A stretch of 64,000 nt of DNA. It comes from Tillus elongatus. Its lineage: Eukaryota; Arthropoda; Insecta; Coleoptera; Cleridae. The stretch is from the NCBI GenBank assembly GCA_964006375.1, contig OZ023262.1:91523654-91587653 (forward strand). The letters are read 5' to 3'. The translations under genes and the position numbers were made by a program. Under the pieces are notes generated by a model. The model had not been told where the DNA came from. It saw only the letters and a list, made by a program, of their open reading frames with translations, and made no database searches. Below, piece after piece: positions 28,176 through 39,843 of the stretch; position 1 is the stretch's first letter; every line of letters starts with the position of its first letter.

Positions 28176-28797
28176 ATAGCGTCGCCAGCTAAATCAAAAG
28201 ACATTTAATTATAAACACTTTTAACATCGGCATCTTTATTAATGTTTGGAGAAAATGTCAAATCATCTTAACATGATGTTTTGTTCAAAGGCCCCATCTC
28301 TTTTGAAAGTTACTATATTCGTTTATTAGCAATGACAGGATCATAAATAAATTAACTTAATTGCCTGTAGAATCGCTGTATAAATGCATAGAACCGATGT
28401 AGCGTCAATTTGCCGCATGACTCTGTTATAACGCTCGCCGTCTTTGATGTTGAGTAGCGGTCTGACTGATATCAACATCCGCACATCAATCTAATTATAT
28501 GGCCCGAACAACGGCCTTTGATGGCCCGCTTTGGCTGGCTCGACTAACTTTAGAACAACGTATAAACGATAAAAGCTGTCACCAATTTTACATCCTCCGT
28601 TTGCTTATACAAACACTGATGCTTTATTTACATATAAAGTTCTGTTATAGCGATAAGACATCATTTATATTATGTAACCGGAAATTGCAATTTCCAGAAA
28701 TTCTCATTAAACTGTGCCCAGTCATTTGAAATTTTTAACCCTTCTAGCTGAGCTCTCTTTAGCTATGTCAAATATAATTCATTTTAATTTCACTAAC
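28176..28797. other. non-repetitive stretch, possible conserved non-coding DNA
   Basis: The part 28370-28600 is GC-richer than its surroundings, matches nothing else here, and lacks a convincing exon. It may be an ancestral host segment between insertions. Confidence 0.3.
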
Positions 28798-30175
<1,378 letters not shown>

Positions 30176-30189
30176 TCTCTGTAGATAAA

Positions 30190-31390
30190 ACAGTGGTAAC
30201 TTTTTTCACAAGACAGAATTAAAGAGCTCAATGTGCCAATTCCATCCATTTCTCTTGCTGGGAATAACTTTCCGTTGCGATCCTCGGTCAAATACTTAGG
30301 AATCACACGTTGACCAGATACAGGGATGGAAAAATTATTTAGATTCAGTAAAAGATAGAGCAGAGAAAATCTTAAATATTTTAAAATACACTACACGCAG
30401 AAATCATGGAGCAGACATGTCAACTGCAATGACATTTTATCGAGCATACACTAGGTCTATCTTAGACTATGGCTCTATATTTTATCTGTTTCTAACAAGC
30501 TATTAACAAAAATTGACAGAATCCAATAGAAAGCTCTTATATACATAACAGAAGCAATCAAAACTTCTCCTGTACAATCTCTTTTAGTTTAAACAAACGA
30601 ACAACCATTTTTTGTTAGAAGATTTTTGTTATCCTGTAAATTTCTTATAAAAAAATTTAGCTCAGACTCTCAGGACACGTTCATGAAAATTCAACAGTTA
30701 GCTGTGATCCATCTTACGCACAACTATTGGAGAAAAAAAAACTTCACCACCATTATTCGACGCTTCTTTGGAAATCGAAATTTCTCAATGGCATGCGAAA
30801 GAAATCCTTAATTTTAGATTTGATTTCTCATAACATACAACTGATAAAACCTCACATTATTATACCCATATTTACTAACATACCTGGCACTCAAAGCTTG
30901 AGGGTAATGAAAAGGCCGACTATTTTGCTAAAAAAATCGACGATAAGAGGTTGTAAACATGACTTTTACAGTAACAGAGATCTACTTCCACAAGTAAAAC
31001 ATATGTGTAATATAAGATGGCAGGATCATTGGAACAAGTTGAAAAGTAGCTGTAACAAGCACTTCATTAGTATCATCCCTAATCTAAGAAAACAGCCCAT
31101 TTACATAGAACTGTTGCTTCCTAGGTACTTGTCTAAGACACTTAACAGAATTATCATAGGCCATGGTGCTTTTAAGTCTCATTTGTATAAAATAAAAGTT
31201 GAAGACAATCCATTTTGCTCATGTGACAATACCAGTCCAGCTAATATAAATTATTTGATTTTTTCCTGTATTATGCCACATGAACAAAGAAAAATATTAT
31301 TTTGTAATTTGATCATATACCAGGTTTCCTTTGCACTTCATGTGACATCACTTATGTACGAAGCTGTAATAAAAGTGTCATCGTAGCTTT
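30190..31390 (+). pseudogene. I-type LINE relic: RT thumb to C-terminal domain
   Basis: In changing frames the segment reads IQGWKNYLDSVKDRAEKILN and TFYRAYTRSILDYGS (RT thumb/connection, about 30310-30480), GNEKADYFAKK (end of RNase H, 30901-30945), then an open part to 31386 with LPQVKHMCNIRWQDHWNKL and RIIIGHGAFKSHLYKI followed by PFCSCDN, the zinc-binding-like C-terminus of I-type LINEs. Most of the RNase H domain is missing between 30500 and 30900. Several stops and a frameshift in an A7 run at 30939 kill it. Its left end abuts TACR copy 7. Confidence 0.72.
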
Positions 31391-32236
31391 CATGTGTTTT
31401 GTTAACGACTCTAAGTTAGCTAGGTTTATATAGCTCTTAGTAAATAGATGATATTCTGAAAATTGGACTGTTCCAATAAATATGTACTAGTGGCAATATA
31501 CTATATAGTCTTAAGGGATACTAAATAAACTTAGCAGATTAATGTATAGCCAAAGAGATAAAAGTAAGTTCCTTTGGGTCTTTCCTTGTGTTAACCTATT
31601 TTGACCGCAGCCTCCCCAGTGTGTTAGAAAGTTACCATGACAAGCTCCATTGGTGTGAAAAATGTCCCAGTGTTTCTCCTGCAGCAACTTGTAGCTTAGA
31701 TATGTGCATGCATATGTATGTGTGTGTATGTGCACATGAAGAAATAATGTGCATTTTCTATCCTGCACCTTGTTGTTAAGTACTGGACGTATAAATCCTG
31801 GTGACGTGAGTGCGTATACATGAGTGTATATGCGCACGCGTATGTGTGTGAGTGGATATCTATGAAAGTTTTAATTTTAATATATATGTTTAGTAAACAG
31901 CAGTGTATAGGGAGATAAAAGGAAAAAGTTAAAGAGATTGTTAGATTAACATTCTTAAGGCAGGTTTTGTCATTGTGAAAAGCAAGGTCAGATGCATCGT
32001 TGTTCATTTTGAGGATTGACAGTGACTGAATGAGCCAGTTCTTAAAGTCACAACTAATTTTAAAAAAACCTTCTAGGCGCACGCCCTCATAGGCGCGTGG
32101 GGAACAATAGTCATCCACACATTTTTTTATAGATTAAGCAAAAAAGAAATACATGTAGCTATCTATGTCTGCAAAGTGACTATTTATTAGTAAAATTTTA
32201 AAAACACAAAACATAAAACATGGATAGAACATGTAA
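31391..32236. other. gene-free stretch
   Basis: A TG-rich tract lies at 31708-31740, with another around 31810-31855. No domain-bearing frame was found. Confidence 0.4.
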
Positions 32237-32308
32237 AAAAAGTAGGACGCAGCAAGTGCGTTATGGTATTTTCATAAAAATGTTTTCAATAGCAAATATG
32301 TCTTTTTT
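32237..32308 (+). mobile_element. TACR fragment (copy 8)
   Basis: GGACGCAGCAAGTGCGTTAT at 32248 is followed by the ATAGCAAATATGTC phrase and then breaks into three hairpins. Confidence 0.65.
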
Positions 32309-32422
32309 TAATGGAAGACGATTTCGTCGTCTCCATTAGGTGGAACATACTGCACTCACACGAGTGCAGTATGACCCTAATATCCTATCTAGGCCAGATG
32401 GCCTACATAGGATATCAGGGTC
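32309..32422. repeat. three consecutive hairpins
   Basis: Hairpin 1 (32309-32338) pairs TAATGGA and GACGA with their complements around TTTCG. Hairpin 2 (32346-32373) is a perfect 12-bp stem, CATACTGCACTC, with an ACAC loop. Hairpin 3 (32373-32422) pairs GACCCT, ATATCCTAT and TAGGCC with complements across AGAT, with small mismatches. The series directly continues a TACR fragment. Confidence 0.85.
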
Positions 32423-32454
32423 TTAGTAGTTGCTGGCATCTAAAATAATGGTTT

Positions 32455-32667
32455 GATGAGCACACTTGGAGACCCCAAATCACCACAACATATTTTAAAA
32501 AAACAGAAGATCGCTTCACTAACCAAATTAGCGTCATCAGAAAATAATTAATTTAAAATTAGATTCATACTCTGATGACGGTAACTTGCTTAGTGAAACG
32601 ATCGTCAGGTTTTTTTGAATGTGTTGTGCTGACTTGGGTTCTCCAAGTGTGCTTATCGGTGCTCATC
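32455..32667. repeat. head-to-head PLE-type terminal repeats (fold-back)
   Basis: Left and right arms of about 95 bp are reverse complements around a short centre. Each arm contains CACTTGGAG, a CACAACA block, and a decayed hammerhead-like core. The right arm reads CTGATGA at 32572, GAAACGATCGTC at 32595-32606; the left arm has the same on the minus strand at about 32509-32540. The same repeat follows the PLE endonuclease relic at 43.6 kb. Paired inverted terminal repeats are usual for PLEs. Confidence 0.7.
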
Positions 32668-32838
32668 ACAGGTTCCAATCTTTACTTTGAATTAATGGTT
32701 CATTATATTTATTAATAATTATAAAAAAGTGACGAATAAAGCCGTAGGTTGCGCACGCAGTTTCTGCACAGCAAGCTGATGTACCACTTGCTATGCCATG
32801 AGCGCCTATTTGAGATGTAATACGTTTTTAGTGAGGTA

Positions 32839-32947
32839 TTTTAGAGGAAAACTATATAATTATATAGTAAAAACTATATAATTTTATAGTAAAAACTATA
32901 TAATTATATAGTAGAAAACTATATAATTATATAGTTTTCCTCTAAAA
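32839..32947. repeat. 109-bp palindrome with ATATAATTATATAG repeats
   Basis: The outer arms TTTTAGAGGAAAAC and its complement enclose four copies of CTATATAATT(A/T)TATAG, each itself a palindrome. Confidence 0.85.
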
Positions 32948-32979
32948 ATTATTAGAATGCATTATTGTATTAATTTGCA

Positions 32980-33105
32980 GTTTTTAGTGAATTTTTATTT
33001 TAAAAAATCACTAAGAGACAATTATCGATGGTGAGACTTTCCAAAATTGTTTTCAAATGAGCGCGAACTAGGACCTCTAGAATTTATATCCGGGGTCAGT
33101 TTCAC

Positions 33106-33199
<94 letters not shown>

Positions 33200-33460
33200 G
33201 TTGACTTGGGAAGGACCTTCCTACGTACCATAATTTCTAGAAAATTAAAATTTTGAGTTTTATTTCGAAAAAGGATTTTTTCTCCGAAAATTACAAAGCT
33301 GTTTTAATGAAATTTTGTGGATATCTTGCCTTAGGAAAGATCTTACCACGTGCTACAATTAAACTTTCTAAGTTTATAGAAAATTAAGTTTTTAAAATTT
33401 GAAACATTTAATAAACATTCACTACCATAACGCACTGGCTGCGTTCCGAATTTTTTTTTG
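32980..33460 (+). mobile_element. TACR copy 9 with TA core
   Basis: The hairpin TTTAGTGAATTTTTA / AAAAAATCACTAA and GAGCGCGAACTAGGACC precede the array. The copy ends with the inverted motif CATAACGCACTGGCTGCG at 33430. Confidence 0.72.
33108..33195. repeat. (TA)n core of TACR copy 9
   Basis: About 44 units, uninterrupted. Confidence 0.97.
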
Positions 33461-33520
33461 TGCTCACATGAGGTAGCGTGAATACAATCCCATGTTTGTC
33501 ACATAATAAGATCATAGACA

Positions 33521-35100
33521 GTGGTCGCCAACTTGTCGATCGCGAGCCAAAAACGGTGGCAAATTGTTTCTACCGCCCTGGACAAGGCCAAACTTTTTGC
33601 CTCGTTGTTCGCCGGCAATTCTACTCTCAACCCACCTCCAAATGTTCAACCACCAACAGTCCCCAATGTCGCGCATAAAATGACGGATATCATTTTCAAA
33701 ACCAGAAAGTTACGAAAGATTATCTCTTCTCAATACCAGGAAAGCCTCTGGCCTTGACGAGGTCCCAGCAATTGTTCTAAAAAAATGCGCACCAGAACTT
33801 ACCCCTGTGCCTAACTCGTCTGTTTCAGACATCTTACAATAGACATATTCCCTAGTAACTGGAAAACTGCTCGAGTACAACCTGTCCCCAAGAAAGGGTC
33901 CAAAGCACTTCCTAGCAACTACAGGCTCATTTATCTCCTTTCCGTCGTCTCTAAAGTGATGGAAAAGTATATAATCACCGAATTATTAAAATTTCTTGAA
34001 AAACACAGTCTAGTCCATGACAGGCAGTATGAATCCATCAACGCAGATCAACTGCCGTCCCCCTTATCTTTGTCACCCGTTCATGGAACAAGTCTATGGA
34101 ACTACACGGTGAATACCAGATTGTCGCTCTTGACATATCCAAAGCATTGGACCAGCTCTGGCACGCAGCGCTGCCTAATAAACTTCTGGCTTATGGCCTA
34201 CCACCAAAACTCAGTACCTGGACAGCAAATTTCCTCTGCAACCGGAGCATTTCTCTTGGCGTGGCTGGCCATTCCTTTAAATTGTATCCAATTAATCCAG
34301 GAGTCCCTCAAGGTTCAGCTTCAGCCCCTACTTTGTTTCTTCTCCTCTCTAGCGCATCTAACTCAGTTCACAGTTACGCGGACGACAGCACCGTCCACTC
34401 AAATATACAATATTCTAAGCCTGTCTCTTTAGCCCAATTAGATGAGGATCGCACACTCATGGAGGGTTCTGTCTCTGTAAATCTCCAAAAAATATTAGAC
34501 TGGGGAAGTAGAAATCTTGTACAATTCAACTCCACCAAATCTCAGTATTGCTTTCTATCTCATAAGAGATACACCAGCCCTACACCCACCACAATGAACA
34601 ACCAAGTTATTCAAAGTAATGAGTCATTTTCACTTGTTGGCATTTCTGTGGATCGAAATCTCAATTGGCACCAACATTTCACATCAATTTCAGAAGCGGC
34701 TGCTAAGAAATTAGGTTTCCTCTTCCGGGCTCGCAAATACTTTTCACCAGCTAATCTCTATACTTTATATACTTCACAAATTAGGCCAAACCTCGAATAC
34801 TGCTCCCACATCTGGGGTGTCGCTGCCGCTTCTACACTCGCTATCCTACACTCCATTTAGAAAAGAGCTATACGTCTCATCGGTGACCCCACCCTCACCC
34901 AACATATCTTTATGCCCGCACTTTTGTCCCGAGTACTTCCAAGTTGTGGAATTCCTTGCCGGCTCATGTTTTTCCTTCTCCGAACCTCCAAACCTTCAAG
35001 TCCAGAGTTAACAAGTTGCCTCTTTCCTTCTTGTCGACACCCACGGTACGATAGTATTTAGGCTGTAAGCCCTCGTGGTGTGTTGTTGAAATATGAAAAA
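33521..35100 (+). pseudogene. CR1/L2-group LINE reverse transcriptase relic with 3' end
   Basis: The start is truncated. In three frames the relic reads ALDKAKLFASLFAGNSTL (33560), KASGLDEVPAIVLKKCAPEL (33740), WKTARVQPVPKKGSK (33870), YRLIYLLSVVSKVMEKYI, then a continuous 254-codon frame (34096-34860) with LDISKALDQLWH (motif A, Phe to Leu), NPGVPQGSASAPTLFLLL (motif B) and HSYADDSTVHS (motif C). The C-terminus near 34960 reads WNSLPAHVFPSPNLQTFKSR. A short 3' UTR ends CTCGTGGTGTGTTGTTG plus an A-rich tail at 35100, a tail also found at 2383. Frameshifts near 33730, 33820 and 34050 and a TAG at 34858 inactivate it. Confidence 0.82.
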
Positions 35101-36320
35101 GCTGAATACCTTGAAGAGGTTGACGACCACAACTTTAGAACATTCAAAATTTTTTACATTTGCAAATTTGCAAACAGTTGTTAATTAGTTTCTGTGATGT
35201 GATAAATCTCTTTCAATCTACATGCGTAAGCAGCAGCTGTGTCACAATGTTTTTCGAGGTTGAAATTAATTAAAAATACTAATAGCGTCTAATACAGAAA
35301 CTCCGATCACAGGTTTTCAATCTGGCCTTCTCTTATAAGATTGATGCCATCTGAGGAAATGTCTAGCTTGGGCGATCTCTAATTTGTCTGGAATGGATGA
35401 TAGTCTATTAATGGATGAAAAATGAGAGTGCAAACGAGTAGCAAGTATGGAGTAGATGCAATAAGGAGAGCGGAGGAATTAGTAATGGAGCGACAAAGCG
35501 CTGATTTGTAACGAAAGACTAATGGCCCTTCGACTTACAAGTTTCCGCCCTCACGTAGCCCGTTAATTCAATTGCTCGCCGTGCCACTTGATTAAACGTA
35601 ACGCGCTGGAGATCGCGCGTCCTCCGCTATGAGGATGTCTGGCCGCTCCGCCCATATTTCTTCAATTCTTTTAATAAAGGCTGTAGATTAATGAGACGGG
35701 CGCCGCGGGCCGCGACCAGGCACACTGCCGACCCTATTGATCATAGTCGAGTTCTTAATTACCTTGCCAGCCCGTCTTAGACGCCCTTTGCGCCCTTGTG
35801 CACGTTCCGCCGATTCAGACTCGATTTAAATTGAAATAACTATTTCCTTTTCTCATAAATTATGTCTCTATAACAAGCGCAAAGTACCCAGTCTGCTCAG
35901 ACTTTGATAAATGAGTGGGCATTCCATTAAAATAAGTGCCTCAATATATCCTGGACTGATTTATATGTTTATTCGACGAATTAGTCTGAAATTGCAGTCT
36001 ACTTAACTACATTTAGATTCGTTATCACGCCACCACCTTCTTTCTCATTTATTTCTAAGTGCCTGAAAAATGTTGAGGGAATTTCTTAATCAAACACAAA
36101 AGAAATGAAAGTAAGATAACACGGATGACATTTGTTATTAATGTAACGACATTACCGCTAACATTATGTATCTCTTGCTTACAAAATACCTTTAAAGTAA
36201 CAGACAAGGCTTTGACAAATATTAATAGTTGTCTGTTTAGAAGTTGTTGACAATTTACGCAAAAAAATGTTTCTGTTCATGTTTGTGGCAGCAACAACGT
36301 GAATAAAATAGCATTAAATA
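35101..36320. other. non-repetitive stretch with a GC-rich island
   Basis: Positions 35500-35830 are markedly GC-rich for this window and contain several TAAT/ATTA cores among CG-rich sequence (CCGTTAATTCAATTGC, CTGTAGATTAATGAGACGG, CTTGATTAAACG). It matches no repeat here and has no good frame. I read it as candidate conserved non-coding, perhaps enhancer, DNA. Confidence 0.35.
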
Positions 36321-36840
36321 GCCAGGACGCAGCAAGTGCGTTATGGTAGTGGATTTCAATACGTTTTCTAATACATAACGCTACTTGGTTTGCCTCCCAA
36401 GCAGATTATTGCACTTGTAACTCATGTTTGTTGACTTAAGTCTTTGGCTGTTTAATAACCTTCCAATGCTATCTCTTTCTTAGCAGATATATACAGACAG
36501 ATGCTACATTTAAGTGCCTGCTTTTTATAAAAAAATTACTCACAAGCGTCCGGATTTTCTATTCCAATTCAATATGAAAAGTCAGTCAAACCCTGTGAGA
36601 TTCTGTTGCTTAAAAACAGCGGATATATCAACAACAAATTTCAGGACATAGCAAGTGCGTTATAGTAGCGAGTTCTCATAAGAATTGCACACTATTATTA
36701 TACGGCATATTAGTAAAGTTAATACCTTAAACTTACACAGACCTTGAAGATCGATTTTAGAGGTCCTAGTATGCGCACACTTGAAGAATTCTTTTGAAAG
36801 TTTTACCTCGATATCTCTCTATTACCAAAAAAATCTTACG
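36321..36840. mobile_element. TACR fragments (copy 10)
   Basis: Two forward motif copies, GGACGCAGCAAGTGCGTTAT at 36325 and GGACATAGCAAGTGCGTTAT at 36645, are followed by an inverted left arm around TTTTAGAGGTCCTAGTATGC at 36758. No TA array is present. Confidence 0.55.
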
Positions 36841-37909
36841 TTCTAACTTCTTTTGAGAAAAATGCCCAAAACTCAATTTTCTATGAAGCTAAATAATTAA
36901 ATGTTGCTATACCTGTAAGTCTCTTTAAAAGAAACTTGTATTACAACTTTCATTAAATTTACACAAAAGATTTCCAGAGGGAAACTTAATTCATATTTAG
37001 AAAAGTAAAGTATGTACGAAGTTATAAACGTAGCAGTTATTTTTCCTTTTTAATCGCCAGTATGATTTCGCTTTAGTCAACCTAATTATACCGGTTTTTC
37101 AATATCAACAATAACAAAATTATAATTTCAGACTCAAAGATAACAAACTTATCCAGGCGTTTTAAGCAAAAATAAGATCTTGTTCAAAACGCATTAAACA
37201 CGTGCACTATTGTTTCTCTAAATGTCAAAATAAAATAAAAAACATACATTCATCAAGCTCGATTATATAATATGATATTCAAAGTATACGTCATTACTTA
37301 CAGAATTAGTATAATTACCATTGAAACACATCCCACGACTGTTTCGGTCTTATATGACGTCTTATGTTTAAGTTCAAATATAAAAGAAACTATTTTAGAA
37401 TCATTTTTTGGAGACTTGGATTGATTTTCTTTACATTTCTAGTATATTATACGACAGCATAATATATCTATGCTGCACTAAAACTGTATTTGAGGCCGTT
37501 CATAAAGCTACAAATATAGTGTATTTTAACAATTGATTGAATTCCCCAGTTAAATAACAATTACTTGGCAAATTTTTAATTTCATGTCGTCTGTCATTTT
37601 CCATAATTGCGGCCGAGATTTCACGATTATTGGTTCGGGTATTATGTCTTATGTCTGGTATATATTTAGTTTGGTACCGTTGATGTATTGTTTCTACCTG
37701 TTGAATGAATCAATCTACGCGTGGCAGTTAACTACTCTGTCTGTCAGGCATTGGACTTTAACCACTAAGTCGTTTCAACGCATGTCTTTGGGATTTTATT
37801 TTTAATTTTGAAAAAAATCTAAATATTGTGTACCAAATTACAAATTCACAACATAGGCTTATTTGCACTATTTCTAGCCACACGTAAAGTCTCATTCCAG
37901 GTACTCTGA
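36841..37909. other. AT-rich stretch, nothing recognised
   Basis: A 73-codon plus-strand frame at 37584-37805 has no family signature and is probably chance. Confidence 0.4.
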
Positions 37910-38084
37910 TAATTACAAAAATATAGTGTTTTCAAAAAGTTTTCCTCGATTTTCCACAGTAAAAACTTGAGTATAAGGGCTGATGAACGACTCGACCTGG
38001 GTTTTCGCCCAAACAAGATTTTTGAGTTTGATTGAAAACAGTTGAGTATTTTTTGAGTTAGCGCTCGGATACAAACACATACAC

Positions 38085-38150
<66 letters not shown>

Positions 38151-38285
38151 ATATAAAAAAGTTAAAGAACCTTGGTTTTGGGTTCTAGGGACCCAAATCC
38201 GCGCTTATCTGAAGAAATTTTTCCGAAAGCTTTTCATCGTGACCTCTCTATTAGCGAATTTCCCTTAATGAAAATTCGCTAATAA
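37910..38285 (-). mobile_element. TACR copy 11, inverted, with TA core
   Basis: The right arm (ATTTTTTGAGTTAGCG) lies left of the array. The inverted left arm (GGGTTCTAGGGACCC, then the hairpin TTAGCGAATTTCC / AAAATTCGCTAA) lies right. Confidence 0.7.
38087..38147. repeat. (TA)n core of TACR copy 11
   Basis: About 30 units. Confidence 0.97.
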
Positions 38286-38668
38286 ATCATTTAATATATT
38301 CATATGTATTCTTTTTAGCCTTCTGCCCCCAGAGTTTCTAAGCACAAGGAATATAATAGGCGGTATTTTCCAAATTCTGTTAAATATAATTCTAGAAAAA
38401 CTTGGATCACAATTATTCAACTAAACTAAATTTTACGACGTTACATTTGCGGTTTGAGGGCAATATATAAATTGAAATGCGTAAAATCAAATTGATACGA
38501 TATACATTTTAGAGAGAAAAATTTTCAATTTTCCATGGAAGATCTTGACTCTCAGAACTTTCCAAACCCCCGGAAAGAAATTTCCAGTGGAAAAAAAAAC
38601 AAACAAAAAAACGAAAGTTTTTATGTGACGTAGAAGTTTTGCAAACCATGCGTTACTTTATAGACACA

Positions 38669-38669
<1 letters not shown>
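38286..38669. other. spacer, nothing recognised
   Basis: AT-rich, with an A-rich run near 38590. No gene or shared repeat. Confidence 0.4.

Positions 38670-38747
<78 letters not shown>
38670..38747. repeat. (TA)n array left of the retrozyme
   Basis: About 39 units end 14 bp before the retrozyme target duplication. Confidence 0.97.
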
Positions 38748-38749
<2 letters not shown>

Positions 38750-38760
38750 GAGTATTTTTA

Positions 38761-38772
38761 AAAGTGGTTAAT
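38761..38772. repeat. 12-bp target-site duplication, left copy
   Basis: AAAGTGGTTAAT is identical to 39832-39843. Confidence 0.8.
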
Positions 38773-38964
38773 ACACTAAGTGAGTGATGAACGTGTCGCC
38801 ACCTAGTTCGGAACCAAGTACTATGTTGTCACGCCCGCTTCAAATAACACAGAGTGTTAAAAATAGAGACAGTATACAACTAACTAACAATTTAAAAAAT
38901 TGTTAGCCCTGGCCCATTTCTACCCCAATATAGGGACAAAGTATGTAAGACTAGATGCATTCTC

Positions 38965-39033
38965 GCAACAATTAGAACCGTAGACCGGTTTCGCTCTCGT
39001 TAGAGCTCTTCAGTACGGCATACTAATTGTAGC
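38965..39033 (-). ncRNA. type I hammerhead ribozyme 1
   Basis: Read on the minus strand: outer stem I strand ACAATTAG, a TAT internal loop, inner stem I GCCGTA, core CTGAAGA, stem II GCTCT with loop AACG and AGAGC, then GAAACCGGTC, then TACGGT and CTAATTGT closing stem I. All conserved core positions (CUGANGA, GAAA, NUH as GUC) are present. Cleavage is expected between the minus-strand bases opposite 38983 and 38982. Stem III is only the palindrome ACCGGT. Confidence 0.93.
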
Positions 39034-39271
39034 AAAAATGCACCAAAAATAACACGGCTATCGTATAGCCAGTCTTAAAACACTAAGTGAGTGGTGAACG
39101 TGTCGCCACCTAGTTCGGAACCAAGTACTATGTTGTCACGCCCGCTCCAAATAACAAAGAGTGTTAAAAATAGAGACAGTATACAACTAACTAACAATTT
39201 AAAAAATTGTTAGCCCTGGCCCATTTCTACCCCAATATAGGGACAAAGTATGTAAGACTAGATGCATTCTC

Positions 39272-39340
39272 GCAACAATTAGAACCGTAGACCGGTTTCG
39301 CTCTCATTAGAGCTCTTCAGTACGGCATACTAATTGTAGC
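39272..39340 (-). ncRNA. type I hammerhead ribozyme 2
   Basis: Identical to ribozyme 1 except stem II loop AATG. Cleavage is expected at 39290/39289. Together the two sites release a 307-nt monomer. Confidence 0.93.
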
Positions 39341-39744
39341 AAAAATGCACCAAAAATAACACGGCTATCGTATAGCCAGTCTTAAAACACTAAGTGAGTG
39401 GTGAACGTGTCGCCACCTAGTTCGGAACCAAGTACTATGTTGTCACGCCCGCTCCAAATAACACAGAATGTTAAAAATAGAGACAGTATACAACTAACTA
39501 ACAATTTAAAAAATTGTTAGCCCTGGCCCATTTCTACCCCAATATAGGGACAAAGTATGTAAGACTAGATGCATTCTCGCAACAATTAGAAGTTGTATAC
39601 TTCTCTATTTTTAACACTCTGTGTTATTTGGAGCGGGCGTGACAACATAGTACTTGATTCCGAACTAGGTGGCGACACGTTCACCACTCACTTAGTGTTT
39701 TAAGACTGGCTATACGATAGCCGTGTTATTTTTGGTGCATTTTT

Positions 39745-39813
39745 GCTACAATTAGTATGCCGTACTGAAGAGCTCTGATGAGAGCGAAACCGGTCTACGG
39801 TTCTAATTGTTGC
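39745..39813 (+). ncRNA. type I hammerhead ribozyme 3, in the inverted unit
   Basis: On the plus strand: ACAATTAG, TAT, GCCGTA (39759-39764), CTGAAGA (39765-39771), GCTCT-GATG-AGAGC (39772-39785), GAAACCGGTC (39786-39795), TACGGT (39796-39801), then CTAATTGT (39803-39810). Cleavage is expected after 39795. Confidence 0.93.
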
Positions 39814-39831
39814 GAGAATGCATCTAGTCTT

Positions 39832-39843
39832 AAAGTGGTTAAT
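39832..39843. repeat. 12-bp target-site duplication, right copy
   Basis: AAAGTGGTTAAT matches 38761-38772 exactly. Confidence 0.8.

Larger units (their letters stand above)
38773..39831. mobile_element. retrozyme: tandem 307-bp hammerhead-ribozyme element
   Basis: Three direct units start at about 38774, 39081 and 39388 (spacing 307 bp, nearly identical). The third stops at about 39591, inside the ribozyme's outer stem I strand, and joins an inverted partial unit (39592-39831). Each unit has CACTAAGTGAG, GTCGCCACCTAGTTCGG, a palindrome AACAATTTAAAAAATTGTT, and a complete type I hammerhead. Hammerheads of the direct units are on the minus strand and that of the inverted unit on the plus strand. 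No protein is encoded. A 12-bp direct duplication borders the whole. Known metazoan retrozymes share small tandem units, type I hammerheads and no coding capacity; their RNA is thought to be cut into monomers, circularised and reverse-transcribed by PLE enzymes. Mobility here is inferred from the duplication and the near-identity of the units. Confidence 0.9.

Noticed and set aside
30900..30960. Selenocysteine or programmed frameshift in the A7 run of the I-type relic
   Set aside because: The surrounding gene has several stops and a large deletion, so a plain decay frameshift is enough.
38773..39831. CRISPR-like or ordinary satellite array
   Set aside because: Units are 307 bp with no spacer pattern, the host is eukaryotic, and every full unit contains a hammerhead; a simple satellite would not explain the 12-bp duplication.
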